A stretch of DNA of 20,466 bases from NCBI GenBank assembly GCA_020428615.1, contig JAGQMO010000023.1, positions 1 through 20,466 on the forward strand, read 5' to 3'. The translations under genes and the position numbers were made by a program. The notes under the pieces are model-generated. The model was given only the letters and a program-made list of their open reading frames with translations, did no database searches and had not been told where the DNA came from. Below, piece after piece: positions 6,765-14,097 of the stretch; position 1 is the first letter of the stretch; every line of letters begins with the position of its first letter. Origin of the DNA: Patescibacteria group bacterium. GTDB lineage: Bacteria; Patescibacteriota; Minisyncoccia; Phycocordibacterales; UBA1006.

Positions 6765-7448
6765 CTAGTGTTCGTGATACGAAGCGTTTTCTTCGTCTCG
6801 AGTAATTCGACCGTGATCGATTTTTACCACTCGGCGGTGGAGTGCGTCAACAACCTCTCGATCATGTGTTGCTAAAATAACCGTTGTCCCAAGCTCGTTA
6901 ATCTTTTTTAAAATATTGAGAACGGATTGAGAACTGTGGGGATCGAGCGATCCTGTCGGTTCATCAGCAATGAGTACCTCAGGTTGATTGATAATCGCCC
7001 GAGCAATGGCAAGTCGTTGTTGTTCTCCTCCGGAAAGCTGTGTTGGAAAACTAAAGCCCTTCTCTTCAAGTCCGACAAGCTCGAGCGCATGTGGGACGTC
7101 TGCCTTTATTTCGCTATCTGATTTGCCGATCATTTCCATAGCAAACGCAACGTTCTCGTATACTGTTTTATTTTCAAGGAGTTTATAATCCTGAAATACG
7201 ACCCCTATTTTTTGACGATATTTAGGAACATCAGCTCGGCGCAGATTATGAATATTCACACCATTGAAATGCAAAGAACCTGATGTCGGTTTCTCTTCAG
7301 CTAATAACAAACGGAGGAGTGTGGTTTTTCCAGCTCCTGATGGGCCAATCAAGGCCACAAACTCCCCTTTCTTAATCTTAAGATCAATGTCGTGTACCGA
7401 AGTATTTTTACTCTGGTACGTTTTTGAAATCTTATCAAATACAATCAT
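6765..7448 (-). CDS. ftsE: Cell division ATP-binding protein FtsE
   Basis: A 227-residue ABC ATPase with all expected motifs: Walker A GPSGAGKTT (35-43), Q-loop Gln86 in VVFQDYKLL, signature LSGGEQQR (138-145), Walker B EVLIADEP (157-164) and H-loop His195 (ATHDREVV). The F-Q-D-Y-K-L-L sequence is typical of FtsE compared with other ABC ATPases, and ftsX lies 4 nt downstream. It powers the conformational change that FtsX transmits across the membrane to cell-wall hydrolases. The upstream neighbour prfB is 49 nt away, a gene order conserved in many bacteria. Confidence 0.95.
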   Translation of the reverse strand: MIVFDKISKTYQSKNTSVHDIDLKIKKGEFVALIGPSGAGKTTLLRLLLAEEKPTSGSLHFNGVNIHNLRRADVPKYRQKIGVVFQDYKLLENKTVYENVAFAMEMIGKSDSEIKADVPHALELVGLEEKGFSFPTQLSGGEQQRLAIARAIINQPEVLIADEPTGSLDPHSSQSVLNILKKINELGTTVILATHDREVVDALHRRVVKIDHGRITRDEENASYHEH

Positions 7449-7497
7449 TATGCGTACATTTTATCACAAAGAAAAAAGCAATGAAATATTATTATAC

Positions 7498-8361
7498 TTA
7501 ATTATTCTGTATAAAGAGATCAATATCCCCAGCAAGCACTGCTGAAACATTACCGGTCTCAATCCCCTTGTCGTGATCTTTTACCATTTGGTACGGGTCC
7601 ATAACATAAGAACGCATCTGGCTCCCCCATTCGATGTTCACCTTATCAGAAATGGTCAATCCTTTTGCTCGTTTTTCCTCATCATCTAGATGTTTTTTGT
7701 AGAGTTTTGCACGCATGATTTCGAGCGCTCGTTCACGATTTCGTTCTTGTGTACGTTCTTCGGAAATAAAGACTGAAAATCCGGTTTTAGGATGCACCAC
7801 GCGAACAGCAGTTTCTCGTTTATTGACATTTTGCCCTCCTGCACCTCCTGAACGAGCAAATGAAATTTCAAGTTCCGATTCATCAAAGGCAAAATCTTGG
7901 GCTTTGATGTCAGGCAATACTTCAACGAGTGCAAAGCTCGTCTGCCTCTTGTTCTGTTTATTGAATGGTGATTTACGAACCAACCGATGCACACCTGATT
8001 CTCCGCTGAGCTTTCCGTATGCACTCTTTCCTACCACCTCAAATGATATGCTACGATAGCCATTCAACTCGTTCGGGCTCTGATCGAGGAGATTAAGTTG
8101 GTATCCATTACGTGTGGCAAAACCTTGGTACATTTCAAAAAGCATACGTACAAAATCTTCAGCATCGTCTCCCCCAGCTCCTGCAAAAATAGCAATGGTG
8201 GCGTTTCCGCGATCATATTTTTCTTCACCAAGGAGTTCGCTTTTGAGTCGTTCAATTTCGGCAATGACAAATTGGGCACGGTCTTTATCTTGCCAAAAAT
8301 CAGCCGAGTACATTTCTGCCTCGTACGATTCGATGTGTTGTTGTAATTCCTCTTTTTCCAT
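7498..8361 (-). CDS. prfB: Peptide chain release factor 2, short form
   Basis: A 287-residue class I release factor. The stop-codon recognition tripeptide SPF (131-133, in HRLVRKSPF) identifies RF2 (UGA/UAA), and GGQ (175-177, in SGGAGGQNVNKRE) is the peptidyl-tRNA hydrolysis motif. The C-terminus (WGSQMRSYVMDPYQMVKD and TGNVSAVLAGDIDLFI) is typical. Compared with E. coli RF2 (365 aa) the N-terminal helical domain is much shorter: FWQDKDRAQ is followed after about 20 residues by the core (EKYDRGNATIAIFAGAGG). There is no in-frame UGA slippage site upstream, so the frameshift autoregulation is absent. TATACT (8374-8379) lies 12 nt before the ATG. First gene of prfB-ftsE-ftsX. Confidence 0.92.
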   Translation of the reverse strand: MEKEELQQHIESYEAEMYSADFWQDKDRAQFVIAEIERLKSELLGEEKYDRGNATIAIFAGAGGDDAEDFVRMLFEMYQGFATRNGYQLNLLDQSPNELNGYRSISFEVVGKSAYGKLSGESGVHRLVRKSPFNKQNKRQTSFALVEVLPDIKAQDFAFDESELEISFARSGGAGGQNVNKRETAVRVVHPKTGFSVFISEERTQERNRERALEIMRAKLYKKHLDDEEKRAKGLTISDKVNIEWGSQMRSYVMDPYQMVKDHDKGIETGNVSAVLAGDIDLFIQNN

Positions 8362-8373
8362 ACCTATTACTCT

Positions 8374-8379
8374 AGTATA
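8374..8379 (-). promoter_or_regulatory. -10 box of prfB
   Basis: TATACT on the minus strand, 12 nt before the ATG. A possible -35 (TTGGCG) lies inside the neighbouring terminator with a long 19-nt spacer. Confidence 0.45.
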
Positions 8380-8388
8380 AATCCAAAA

Positions 8389-8417
8389 TAAAAAAACCCG
8401 CCAAGGGGGCGGGGTTT
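8389..8417 (-). terminator. Terminator of the 163-aa secreted-protein gene
   Basis: On the minus strand AAACCCCGCC pairs with GGCGGGTTT (one bulged base) around a 5-nt loop and is followed by a run of seven T. Confidence 0.85.
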
Positions 8418-8418
8418 C

Positions 8419-8910
8419 TCAATAAAAGATCAATAAGACTAGTCTTGTGCTAAATTCACTTGTTGTTGGATTGTTAATACGAAACGACCATTCTGTTCCA
8501 TCATTGATGAAATTCGCCGTTACGTGATTGAAATCATCAATAGAGCCACTTAAGACGACAATATCGTCCCAGTTCCATGAAGCGACAGCATAGGTTTGTA
8601 TATCCGGGTCAGCAATTGTATACGTAGTGATGTCACTTGGGTCAATGGTCATTGTTGTTGTAACCGCCTTCGCGACTCCGAGAATCGCACCCGGATTCAA
8701 AAATCGAACACCCCATTCAGGTGCAACACCAGGACCGTTAGACAAGAGCACTTCACCATCAAGGCCTGAATCACCAGCTGGTTGAAGATCTCCCGAAAAG
8801 CGAACACTCCCCACCACCTCAAGTTGAGCACCAGGAGTAGTAGTTCCTATCCCAACCTGAGCATTTACCGATGCTCCAACCATAAGAATTAAAAGTATTA
8901 ATTTTTTCAT
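8419..8910 (-). CDS. Secreted protein with Bacteroidetes-like GIGTTTP N-terminus
   Basis: A 163-residue protein with a clear signal peptide (MKKLILLILMVGASVNA, cleavage before QVGIG). The mature N-terminus QVGIGTTTPGAQLEVVGSVRF matches the pattern common in secreted surface proteins of Flavobacteriia and in some fibre or collar-type proteins (VGIGTTxPxxxLxVxG). The rest is predicted beta-rich (about 80-163, ending STRLVLLIFY) and not recognised. It has its own terminator and is followed on the same strand by prfB. It shares its mature N-terminal style with the next gene upstream, but the remainder does not align by eye. Horizontal origin from a Bacteroidetes source is plausible. Confidence 0.7.
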   Translation of the reverse strand: MKKLILLILMVGASVNAQVGIGTTTPGAQLEVVGSVRFSGDLQPAGDSGLDGEVLLSNGPGVAPEWGVRFLNPGAILGVAKAVTTTMTIDPSDITTYTIADPDIQTYAVASWNWDDIVVLSGSIDDFNHVTANFINDGTEWSFRINNPTTSEFSTRLVLLIFY

Positions 8911-8964
8911 AATTCCAGTTTTTTTGTTTTCCGAACGCTATTATACAGTACACATAATAAAAAG

Positions 8965-8990
8965 AAACCAACCACTGGTGTGGTCGGTTT
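8965..8990 (-). terminator. Terminator of the 250-aa secreted-protein gene
   Basis: AAACCAACCAC pairs with GTGGTCGGTTT (11 bp, one wobble), loop TGGT, with a T-rich tail on the minus strand. Confidence 0.75.
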
Positions 8991-9004
8991 TCATTTATAA
9001 ATAT

Positions 9005-9757
9005 TTATAAATTTTCTACAAATACACTCCCAATATGGTAGGGGTGGGTTAACGGTTTTATATCGATATGTTTAGCACCATATAAAGAGCCAACTTTTGC
9101 TTGTACAACAAAAGCATAGGTTTTGCCTGCCACATAGTCCGGTATCTTAATTGGATGATTAGCAATACTTGCCGACCAACCAATTGCGGTTCCAACGCTA
9201 CTATCCTTGTCTTCTATATGTGGGGCTATGGCGAAAGATTCAATCTCAACCATATTACCAGAAACTTCATCAAGCTCTCTTATAGAAACCTCTATGACAA
9301 TTGCTTGAAGAGAAGTGGTAAAACCGCTACCTGCTAGATTGACGCTAATCTTGACCCATTCGGAAGACGCATAGCTAGCATCTAACAGTTCAGTAAATGT
9401 GTCTGATGATGTAAGGGTTACGTTAAAGTCCATTATATCATAAGCGTAGTCGACTTCCTCTAAGTCTTCTTCATTAATGATTCTTAACCAACGGCTTCCG
9501 TCATTGAAGTAAAATCCAGGCGACACATCATTTTGCTCTGAAGTGTTCCAAATCAAATTACCAGATTCGTGGTAAAAAAACGGTAATGGGCTTTCTATTG
9601 AGACAAGAGCAACGTGGTTAATAATCAGACCTCCTGGTAGACCAGAGTTAAGGTCAAGAACGGCATTAGGACTTGGGTTAGTGTGACCTACAGCAACTTG
9701 AGCAGAAGCCGTTATCGAGAAAACTAATACTAAAAGAAATATTTTAAACGTATGCAT
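9005..9757 (-). CDS. Secreted protein with Bacteroidetes-like AQVAVGHTNPSPNAVLDL N-terminus
   Basis: A 250-residue protein with a signal peptide (about 1-19, ending SITASA, cleavage before QVAVG). Residues 20-100 follow a layout familiar from Bacteroidetes surface proteins: VxxxxTNPxPxAVLDLNSGxxGGLII, then a phrase like GNLIWNTSEQNDVSPGFYFNDGSRWLRI. The remaining 150 residues are beta-rich and acidic, with no motif that I recognise. It could be a surface adhesin or fibre-like protein. It forms its own transcription unit and lies next to a second protein of the same style. Confidence 0.7.
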   Translation of the reverse strand: MHTFKIFLLVLVFSITASAQVAVGHTNPSPNAVLDLNSGLPGGLIINHVALVSIESPLPFFYHESGNLIWNTSEQNDVSPGFYFNDGSRWLRIINEEDLEEVDYAYDIMDFNVTLTSSDTFTELLDASYASSEWVKISVNLAGSGFTTSLQAIVIEVSIRELDEVSGNMVEIESFAIAPHIEDKDSSVGTAIGWSASIANHPIKIPDYVAGKTYAFVVQAKVGSLYGAKHIDIKPLTHPYHIGSVFVENL

Positions 9758-9845
9758 TTTTAAAAAAGTTTGGTTAAAAAATCAAATTTGGTTTCTCATT
9801 TAATCTACAATATATTATAAAAAATGCAAACTATCTAGCTGTTGT

Positions 9846-10379
9846 TTAACACACGAGTGGTCGAGAGAGTTTGTAGAGAAGGTACACACTAGACAGGGTA
9901 ACAAAACCAAGACCAATATATGAAACAGCAAGTGCGTAATGACTTAGGGTTCCAAGGTACGCACCAAATCCAAGAAACGTGAGAACAGGCGCTAATACCA
10001 ATACCCCACAGGACAAACATCCGATCCCAAACATCCCCAAGAACATACCAGAAATACTCGCGAATAAACTTTTTTTATGAAAAAATTTTGCGTGTCGTTT
10101 AGTGAATACCACAAACAACAGTATGTTCAAAACAATCAATAGAGAAAATCCAACAATTAAGAGTTGTTCGTTTAACGAAACATCCAAAAACGATGTGAGG
10201 GTATACTCAACAAAAATATCCCATTTCCGAGAAAACTGTAGTCCTGGAATCTTGTAAGAATTGCTGAGAATTTCGTACACAGGCAGAAGTCGTAATACAA
10301 GAAACATGACCAACGAACCGATTATAAAAAAAACACTGTTTATTGGTCGACTTACAATAGCGATAAGGGTTCTCAACAT
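9846..10379 (-). CDS. Multi-pass membrane protein with GCLSCG motif
   Basis: A protein of 177 residues from the ATG at 10379 (180 if the ATG at 10388 is used). Helices are predicted at about 15-35, 75-97, 108-138 and 146-172 of the long form. The third contains FGIGCLSCGVLVLAP, a Cys-x-x-Cys pair within or at the edge of the membrane, and the protein ends SRPLVC. Membrane proteins with a G-C-x-x-C-G motif are frequent in CPR and archaeal genomes without assigned function; a redox role is suggested by the divergent DsbA-like gene. TATAAT (10387-10392, minus) overlaps the first ATG and lies 7 nt before the second, so I prefer the second. Confidence 0.65.
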   Translation of the reverse strand: MLRTLIAIVSRPINSVFFIIGSLVMFLVLRLLPVYEILSNSYKIPGLQFSRKWDIFVEYTLTSFLDVSLNEQLLIVGFSLLIVLNILLFVVFTKRHAKFFHKKSLFASISGMFLGMFGIGCLSCGVLVLAPVLTFLGFGAYLGTLSHYALAVSYIGLGFVTLSSVYLLYKLSRPLVC

Positions 10380-10386
10380 ACCATCC

Positions 10387-10392
10387 ATTATA
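10387..10392 (-). promoter_or_regulatory. -10 box that decides the start of the membrane-protein gene
   Basis: A consensus TATAAT on the minus strand overlapping the first possible ATG (10388). The predicted +1 is about 10380, immediately before the second ATG (10379). Confidence 0.5.
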
Positions 10393-10426
10393 GAGAAAAA
10401 ATAGAATATGCGTAGCTCCGAGATTC

Positions 10427-10435
10427 TGGTATACT
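10427..10435 (+). promoter_or_regulatory. Extended -10 promoter of the DsbA-like gene
   Basis: TGGTATACT, a good extended -10, 35 nt before the ATG at 10471. No Shine-Dalgarno sequence is evident before the ATG. Confidence 0.6.
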
Positions 10436-10470
10436 TACGGCATTACTCTCATTTTTAATTACATCACCGT

Positions 10471-11208
10471 ATGAACATGAATTCGGACACAAAATCAAGT
10501 GCAGCATTATTGTTGTCAATTATTGCAATTATTATTTCACTTTTTGGAGGTGGTATTTTCACCAATCAACCGCTTGACGGACCGGATGGGTTTTTGAAAA
10601 TGACCGCCAAAGAGGTCGGTATGAGTAGCCGAGCTTACGACAAATGTATAGCTGACCCAACTATTGCAGACCTTGTGGATGCTGATATTGCTGATACTGA
10701 TGCGATTGCGGCGTATACTCAGCTTCAAGGCATTGGAACTCCGTTTAATTTGATTGTTACCGATACACAAGTAATTCCAGTCAGCGGAGCGTACCCATAT
10801 GAATTCTTTGATCTTGTTGTAAAAACAATCAACGAAACAGGAACTGTCAGTCAAGATATTCTCGACCAATTTGCAATTACCGAATTTGATTCGGGTATTC
10901 GTGATATCGTATCTCCATTCAATCCAGACAATGACCATTATCGTGGTTCAACAACACCATCAATTACCATCATTGAGTACTCAGACCTTCAGTGTCCATT
11001 CTGCGCACGAGTGCACCCAACATTCCAACAAATTCTCAATGAAAACGAAAATGTAACATGGGTATATCGTCAATTACCTCTGACCAGTCTCCATCCTCAA
11101 GCATTACCAGCAGCAATTGCTAGTGAGTGTGTCGCACGAGAGGAAGGAAATGATGCATTCTGGCAATTTGCTGATACCGTCTTTGAAAATCAAGATCAAC
11201 TGCAATAA
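10471..11208 (+). CDS. Membrane-anchored DsbA/thioredoxin-fold protein with swapped halves
   Basis: A 245-residue protein with an N-terminal anchor (about 10-30). Residues 41-122 (FLKMTAKEVGMSSRAYDKCI, then GIGTPFNLIVTDTQ and VSGAYPYEFFDLVVKTI) correspond to the C-terminal half of CPR DsbA-like proteins: last insert helix, cis-Pro loop (GTPF, Pro91), final strands and helix. Residues 135-245 correspond to the N-terminal half: DHYRGSTTPSITIIEYSDLQCPFC with active site Cys175-Pro-Phe-Cys178, then VYRQLPLTSLHPQALPAA and FWQFADTVFENQDQ. The protein stops where the helical insert would continue. The order is therefore C-half then N-half, a circular permutation with the break inside the insert. It should act in extracytoplasmic thiol-disulfide exchange. 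Confidence 0.85.
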   Translation: MNMNSDTKSSAALLLSIIAIIISLFGGGIFTNQPLDGPDGFLKMTAKEVGMSSRAYDKCIADPTIADLVDADIADTDAIAAYTQLQGIGTPFNLIVTDTQVIPVSGAYPYEFFDLVVKTINETGTVSQDILDQFAITEFDSGIRDIVSPFNPDNDHYRGSTTPSITIIEYSDLQCPFCARVHPTFQQILNENENVTWVYRQLPLTSLHPQALPAAIASECVAREEGNDAFWQFADTVFENQDQLQ

Positions 11209-11238
11209 ATAAAAACCATCAATTGATGGTTTTTATTT
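11207..11238. terminator. Bidirectional terminator between the DsbA-like gene and typA
   Basis: A perfect 32-nt palindrome with 16-bp arms centred between 11222 and 11223, with A and T tracts at its ends. It overlaps both stop codons. Confidence 0.85.
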
Positions 11239-13026
11239 GGTTTGTCTCTTTGCGCGAGCGCGATCGGATTCCTTTAAATATTGTTTGCGAAGGCGAACGG
11301 CGTCAGGCGTAACTTCTAAATATTCATCATCTCTCATGAGTCCCATAGCAAGTTCAAGCGTCAGTTCAAGCGGTGGGGTTAATTTTACCGTTTCATCAGA
11401 TCCTGAAGCTCGCATGTTGGTGAGTTGCTTTCCTTTTGTTGGATTCACCTCCATATCTGCACCCTTAGTGGTATTCCCCACAACCATTCCTTCGTACACT
11501 TCAGTTCCTGGACCGATATAGAGTGTTCCGCGTTCCTGAAGGTTTGCCAGTGCAAATGCGAGCACCTTACCTGTGGCCATTGAAATCATCGAACCATATT
11601 CTGTTTTCATGATAGCGCCGGCATATGGTTTAAAATCTTCAAAGGTTGTGGTAATAATCCCTTCTCCTTTAGTATCAACAATAAACTCATTCCGATAACC
11701 CAAGAGTCCGCGTGTTGGGACCGAAAATACCATGCGTGTTTGTCCGTTGTCTGACTGCATATCATTCATAACACCTTTTCTCTTGCCAAGTTTATCAATC
11801 ACCGTACCTGAGAATTCTTCAGGAACAAGGATATTTACCTCTTCAAATGGCTCGTGCTTCTGACCATCAATATCTTTGATAATTACTTCGGGTTGAGAAA
11901 TAGCAAGCTCAAAACCTTCTCGTCTCATATTTTCTATAAGAACAGCAATATGGAGTTCGCCTCGTCCATAGACCTTGAATTTTGAACCTTCGGTTGCATC
12001 AACCCTCAATCCAACATTCACCTCAAGTTCCCTTTCAAGTCGCTCAAGGATTTGGCGAGATGTTAAAAATTTCCCGATACGTCCTGAAAAAGGAGAATCA
12101 TTCACAAACATATTCATTGATATAGTCGGCTCATCAACAAAAATTGCAGGCAAGAGATTTTCACCATCAGTTGATAATATTGTTTGCCCGATAAAAATAT
12201 CAGGAATGCCGGCGATCATGACAATATCACCAGCAACAGCTTCTTCAGTTTCAACTCGTGTGAGACCCTTGAAAGAAAAGAGTTTTGTAATTCTGCCACT
12301 TACCGTATTCTTGCCTGCTGTTTTTAAGAAAATATTTTGACCTACCTGAACCTTGCCATCATAAATACGCGCAATACCCATGCGACCAAGAAAGTTATCG
12401 TAAGCAAGATTAAATACTTGTCCTCGCAAGGTTTGTGAGAGGTGTTCCTCATGAGACGCACTCGGCACCTCTGCCAAGACCAGGTCAAGAAGCGGTGTGA
12501 GATCTTTCATATCAGCATCAGGAGACAATCCAGCAACTCCATCCCTTCCAATTGCATAAATCGTTTTAAATTCGAGCTGTTCGTCATTTGCCCCCAAATC
12601 AAGAAATAATTCATAGACATCTTCCTGTGCTTGTGCAACATCAGCTGCAGGTTTATCGATTTTATTCAATACTAAAATAGGCTTCAGCCCAAGTTCGAGT
12701 GATTTTTTCAACACGAATTTTGTCTGTGGCATTGGTCCTTCTGCAGCATCAACCACAAGCAACACTGAATCAATGGAACGAAGAACACGTTCAACCTCAG
12801 AACCAAAATCCGCGTGACCTGGAGTATCCAAAATATTGATTTTGGTGTCTTTGTAGAGTACTGAGGTATTCTTTGCATAAATGGTAATACCACGCTCCTT
12901 TTCAAGATCGTTTGAGTCCATACTGACTCCTCGTTCAACCGCTCCTGTTTGTTCGAGGATTGCGTCAGTCAATGTTGTCTTTCCATGATCGACATGAGCA
13001 ATAATTGCAATATTTCGTATCTCCAT
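11233..13026 (-). CDS. typA: Ribosome-associated GTPase TypA/BipA
   Basis: A 597-residue translational GTPase of normal TypA length. G1 is AHVDHGKT (10-17), the switch I region contains EKERGITIYAKN, G3 is DTPGHADFG (67-75) and G4 is NKID (121-124). The C-terminal half carries EF-G-like domains and the TypA-specific region (GRGELHIAVLIENMRREGFEL, TRGLLGYRNEFIVDT, LTPPLELTLELAMGLMRDDEYLEVTP). It binds the ribosome and supports 50S assembly and stress adaptation. Monocistronic, with TGGTACGAT (13037-13045) 10 nt before the ATG and a shared terminator at its end. Confidence 0.96.
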   Translation of the reverse strand: MEIRNIAIIAHVDHGKTTLTDAILEQTGAVERGVSMDSNDLEKERGITIYAKNTSVLYKDTKINILDTPGHADFGSEVERVLRSIDSVLLVVDAAEGPMPQTKFVLKKSLELGLKPILVLNKIDKPAADVAQAQEDVYELFLDLGANDEQLEFKTIYAIGRDGVAGLSPDADMKDLTPLLDLVLAEVPSASHEEHLSQTLRGQVFNLAYDNFLGRMGIARIYDGKVQVGQNIFLKTAGKNTVSGRITKLFSFKGLTRVETEEAVAGDIVMIAGIPDIFIGQTILSTDGENLLPAIFVDEPTISMNMFVNDSPFSGRIGKFLTSRQILERLERELEVNVGLRVDATEGSKFKVYGRGELHIAVLIENMRREGFELAISQPEVIIKDIDGQKHEPFEEVNILVPEEFSGTVIDKLGKRKGVMNDMQSDNGQTRMVFSVPTRGLLGYRNEFIVDTKGEGIITTTFEDFKPYAGAIMKTEYGSMISMATGKVLAFALANLQERGTLYIGPGTEVYEGMVVGNTTKGADMEVNPTKGKQLTNMRASGSDETVKLTPPLELTLELAMGLMRDDEYLEVTPDAVRLRKQYLKESDRARAKRQTK

Positions 13027-13036
13027 AATGTTTTGT

Positions 13037-13045
13037 ATCGTACCA
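13037..13045 (-). promoter_or_regulatory. Extended -10 box of typA
   Basis: TGGTACGAT on the minus strand, 10 nt before the ATG. TG extension present, hexamer 4 of 6 to consensus. Confidence 0.45.
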
Positions 13046-13090
13046 CAGTTTATACAAACAAAAAGCGGTTCATGAGAGTTCCGCCTTTCC

Positions 13091-13645
13091 TTAGAGAACG
13101 TTGGTATGGTTCACGCTATCACAATCGATTTCTGACAAAAAGAATTCGTCAGTTTCAAAGGTGAGTTTTTGTATATCCTCGTACATGTAAATGTCACTGT
13201 CGTTTTGGTATTGAGGAACGTATACCGGTTGATATCCAACAAAGAGGTGGTTATCTTCGATTTTGTAGACACGTTGTTCTTGCCACGTTTGTCCTTCTGC
13301 ATGCGCTGTTGCAATGACATTCACAAAGACTCCGTCACTCACTCCAATGAATGTTGCAGTATTATTATCCTTAGCAAAAGGTAAAATATTATGAATTCCC
13401 GAAACGGTGGCATCATCATTGATGGTTAGTTCAACATATTCACGGTCAAATGCATCTTCACTATCGCCTCTGATTTCTTTAGGGGCTTGTTTTTCATATA
13501 GATAACACATTTGTCCGGTACCCAATGTGTGATCGTCTGCCAAACGCCCAAGTGAAGTATTATTAACATTTGCTCGAACAATCAGCAAAACAACAACAAT
13601 AACCCCAAGAATGATAAAAATATTGTTGATATATCGTTTTTTCAT
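13091..13645 (-). CDS. Membrane-anchored hypothetical protein
   Basis: A 184-residue protein with an N-terminal signal anchor (about 7-26, NIFIILGVIVVVLLIV) and an extracytoplasmic domain. The segment GQMCYLYEKQAP followed by REYVELTINDDATVSGIHN and ATFIGVSDGVFVNVIATAHAEGQTWQEQRVYKI suggests a compact beta-sandwich or lipocalin-like fold; similar anchored proteins with a CYLYE-like start are common in CPR genomes without known function. Two Cys residues (early CYLYE and late EIDCDS) could form a disulfide, which would fit the neighbouring thiol-oxidation genes. TATACT (13655-13660) lies 9 nt before the ATG. Confidence 0.65.
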   Translation of the reverse strand: MKKRYINNIFIILGVIVVVLLIVRANVNNTSLGRLADDHTLGTGQMCYLYEKQAPKEIRGDSEDAFDREYVELTINDDATVSGIHNILPFAKDNNTATFIGVSDGVFVNVIATAHAEGQTWQEQRVYKIEDNHLFVGYQPVYVPQYQNDSDIYMYEDIQKLTFETDEFFLSEIDCDSVNHTNVL

Positions 13646-13654
13646 ATGATTACC

Positions 13655-13660
13655 AGTATA
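13655..13660 (-). promoter_or_regulatory. -10 box of the anchored hypothetical gene
   Basis: TATACT on the minus strand, 9 nt before the ATG at 13645; another short-leader arrangement. Confidence 0.4.
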
Positions 13661-13675
13661 TGCAAATATATAAAA

Positions 13676-13700
13676 AAAACCAGCGCAAAGCTCTGATTTT
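13676..13700 (-). terminator. Weak terminator after the zinc-ribbon gene
   Basis: On the minus strand AAATCA-GA-GC pairs with GC-TGGTTT (2-nt bulge) around TTTGC and is followed by about eight T. The stem is imperfect but the T tract is strong. Confidence 0.5.
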
Positions 13701-14078
13701 TTATCGATTATTTTGAAAACAATCTCGACAACTAACGCTTTCTGGGTCTCGTGGATTAAACGGCAATTCGTTAATATCAGAACCGCAGTGCATACATTTC
13801 CAATTTCCTTGGATCATTTTACCCGCCCGGCGTTCTGCCTTTTCTTTCATGTAACAATCACGACATGTGAGATTCTCAGTGTTTTCCGGATTGAATGGAA
13901 GCGTTGTAATTGCAGCGTTACATTTACTACACGCCCAATTACCTTCAAAAGATTCCCGAGCTGGACGACTTTTTGCCATACAATCGTTACACTTTAAATC
14001 ATCGGTGCTTCGTGGATTAAACGGGAGTTCCGTAATCGCTGAGTTACACTCACAACACGTCCAATTTCCTTGGATCAT
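13701..14078 (-). CDS. Triple CxxC-x18-CxxC zinc-ribbon repeat protein
   Basis: A protein of 125 residues from the ATG at 14078 (130 if the GTG at 14093 is used) made of three near-identical units: GNWxC-xx-C-NxxI-xxLPFNPxxxxxLxC-x-DC. In the long numbering the Cys quartets are 13/16/35/38, 55/58/77/80 and 100/103/122/125. This is the layout of the CxxC-x17-CxxC family of small zinc-ribbon proteins found widely in CPR bacteria; its partner is unknown, nucleic acid or protein binding being the usual guess. Units 1 and 3 both begin MIQGNW, which supports the internal ATG. A TATAGT box (14092-14097) overlaps the GTG and is 13 nt before the ATG. Confidence 0.8.
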   Translation of the reverse strand: MIQGNWTCCECNSAITELPFNPRSTDDLKCNDCMAKSRPARESFEGNWACSKCNAAITTLPFNPENTENLTCRDCYMKEKAERRAGKMIQGNWKCMHCGSDINELPFNPRDPESVSCRDCFQNNR

Positions 14079-14091
14079 TTTTCTTTCAGTC

Positions 14092-14097
14092 ACTATA
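14092..14097 (-). promoter_or_regulatory. -10 box that argues for the internal start of the zinc-ribbon gene
   Basis: TATAGT on the minus strand (5 of 6 to consensus) overlaps the candidate GTG start at 14093. Transcription from here could not include the GTG, but fits the ATG at 14078. Confidence 0.4.

Noticed and set aside
13091..13645. Lipoprotein call for the anchored hypothetical
   Set aside because: No lipobox: the first Cys is about 47 residues in and not at the end of the hydrophobic segment.
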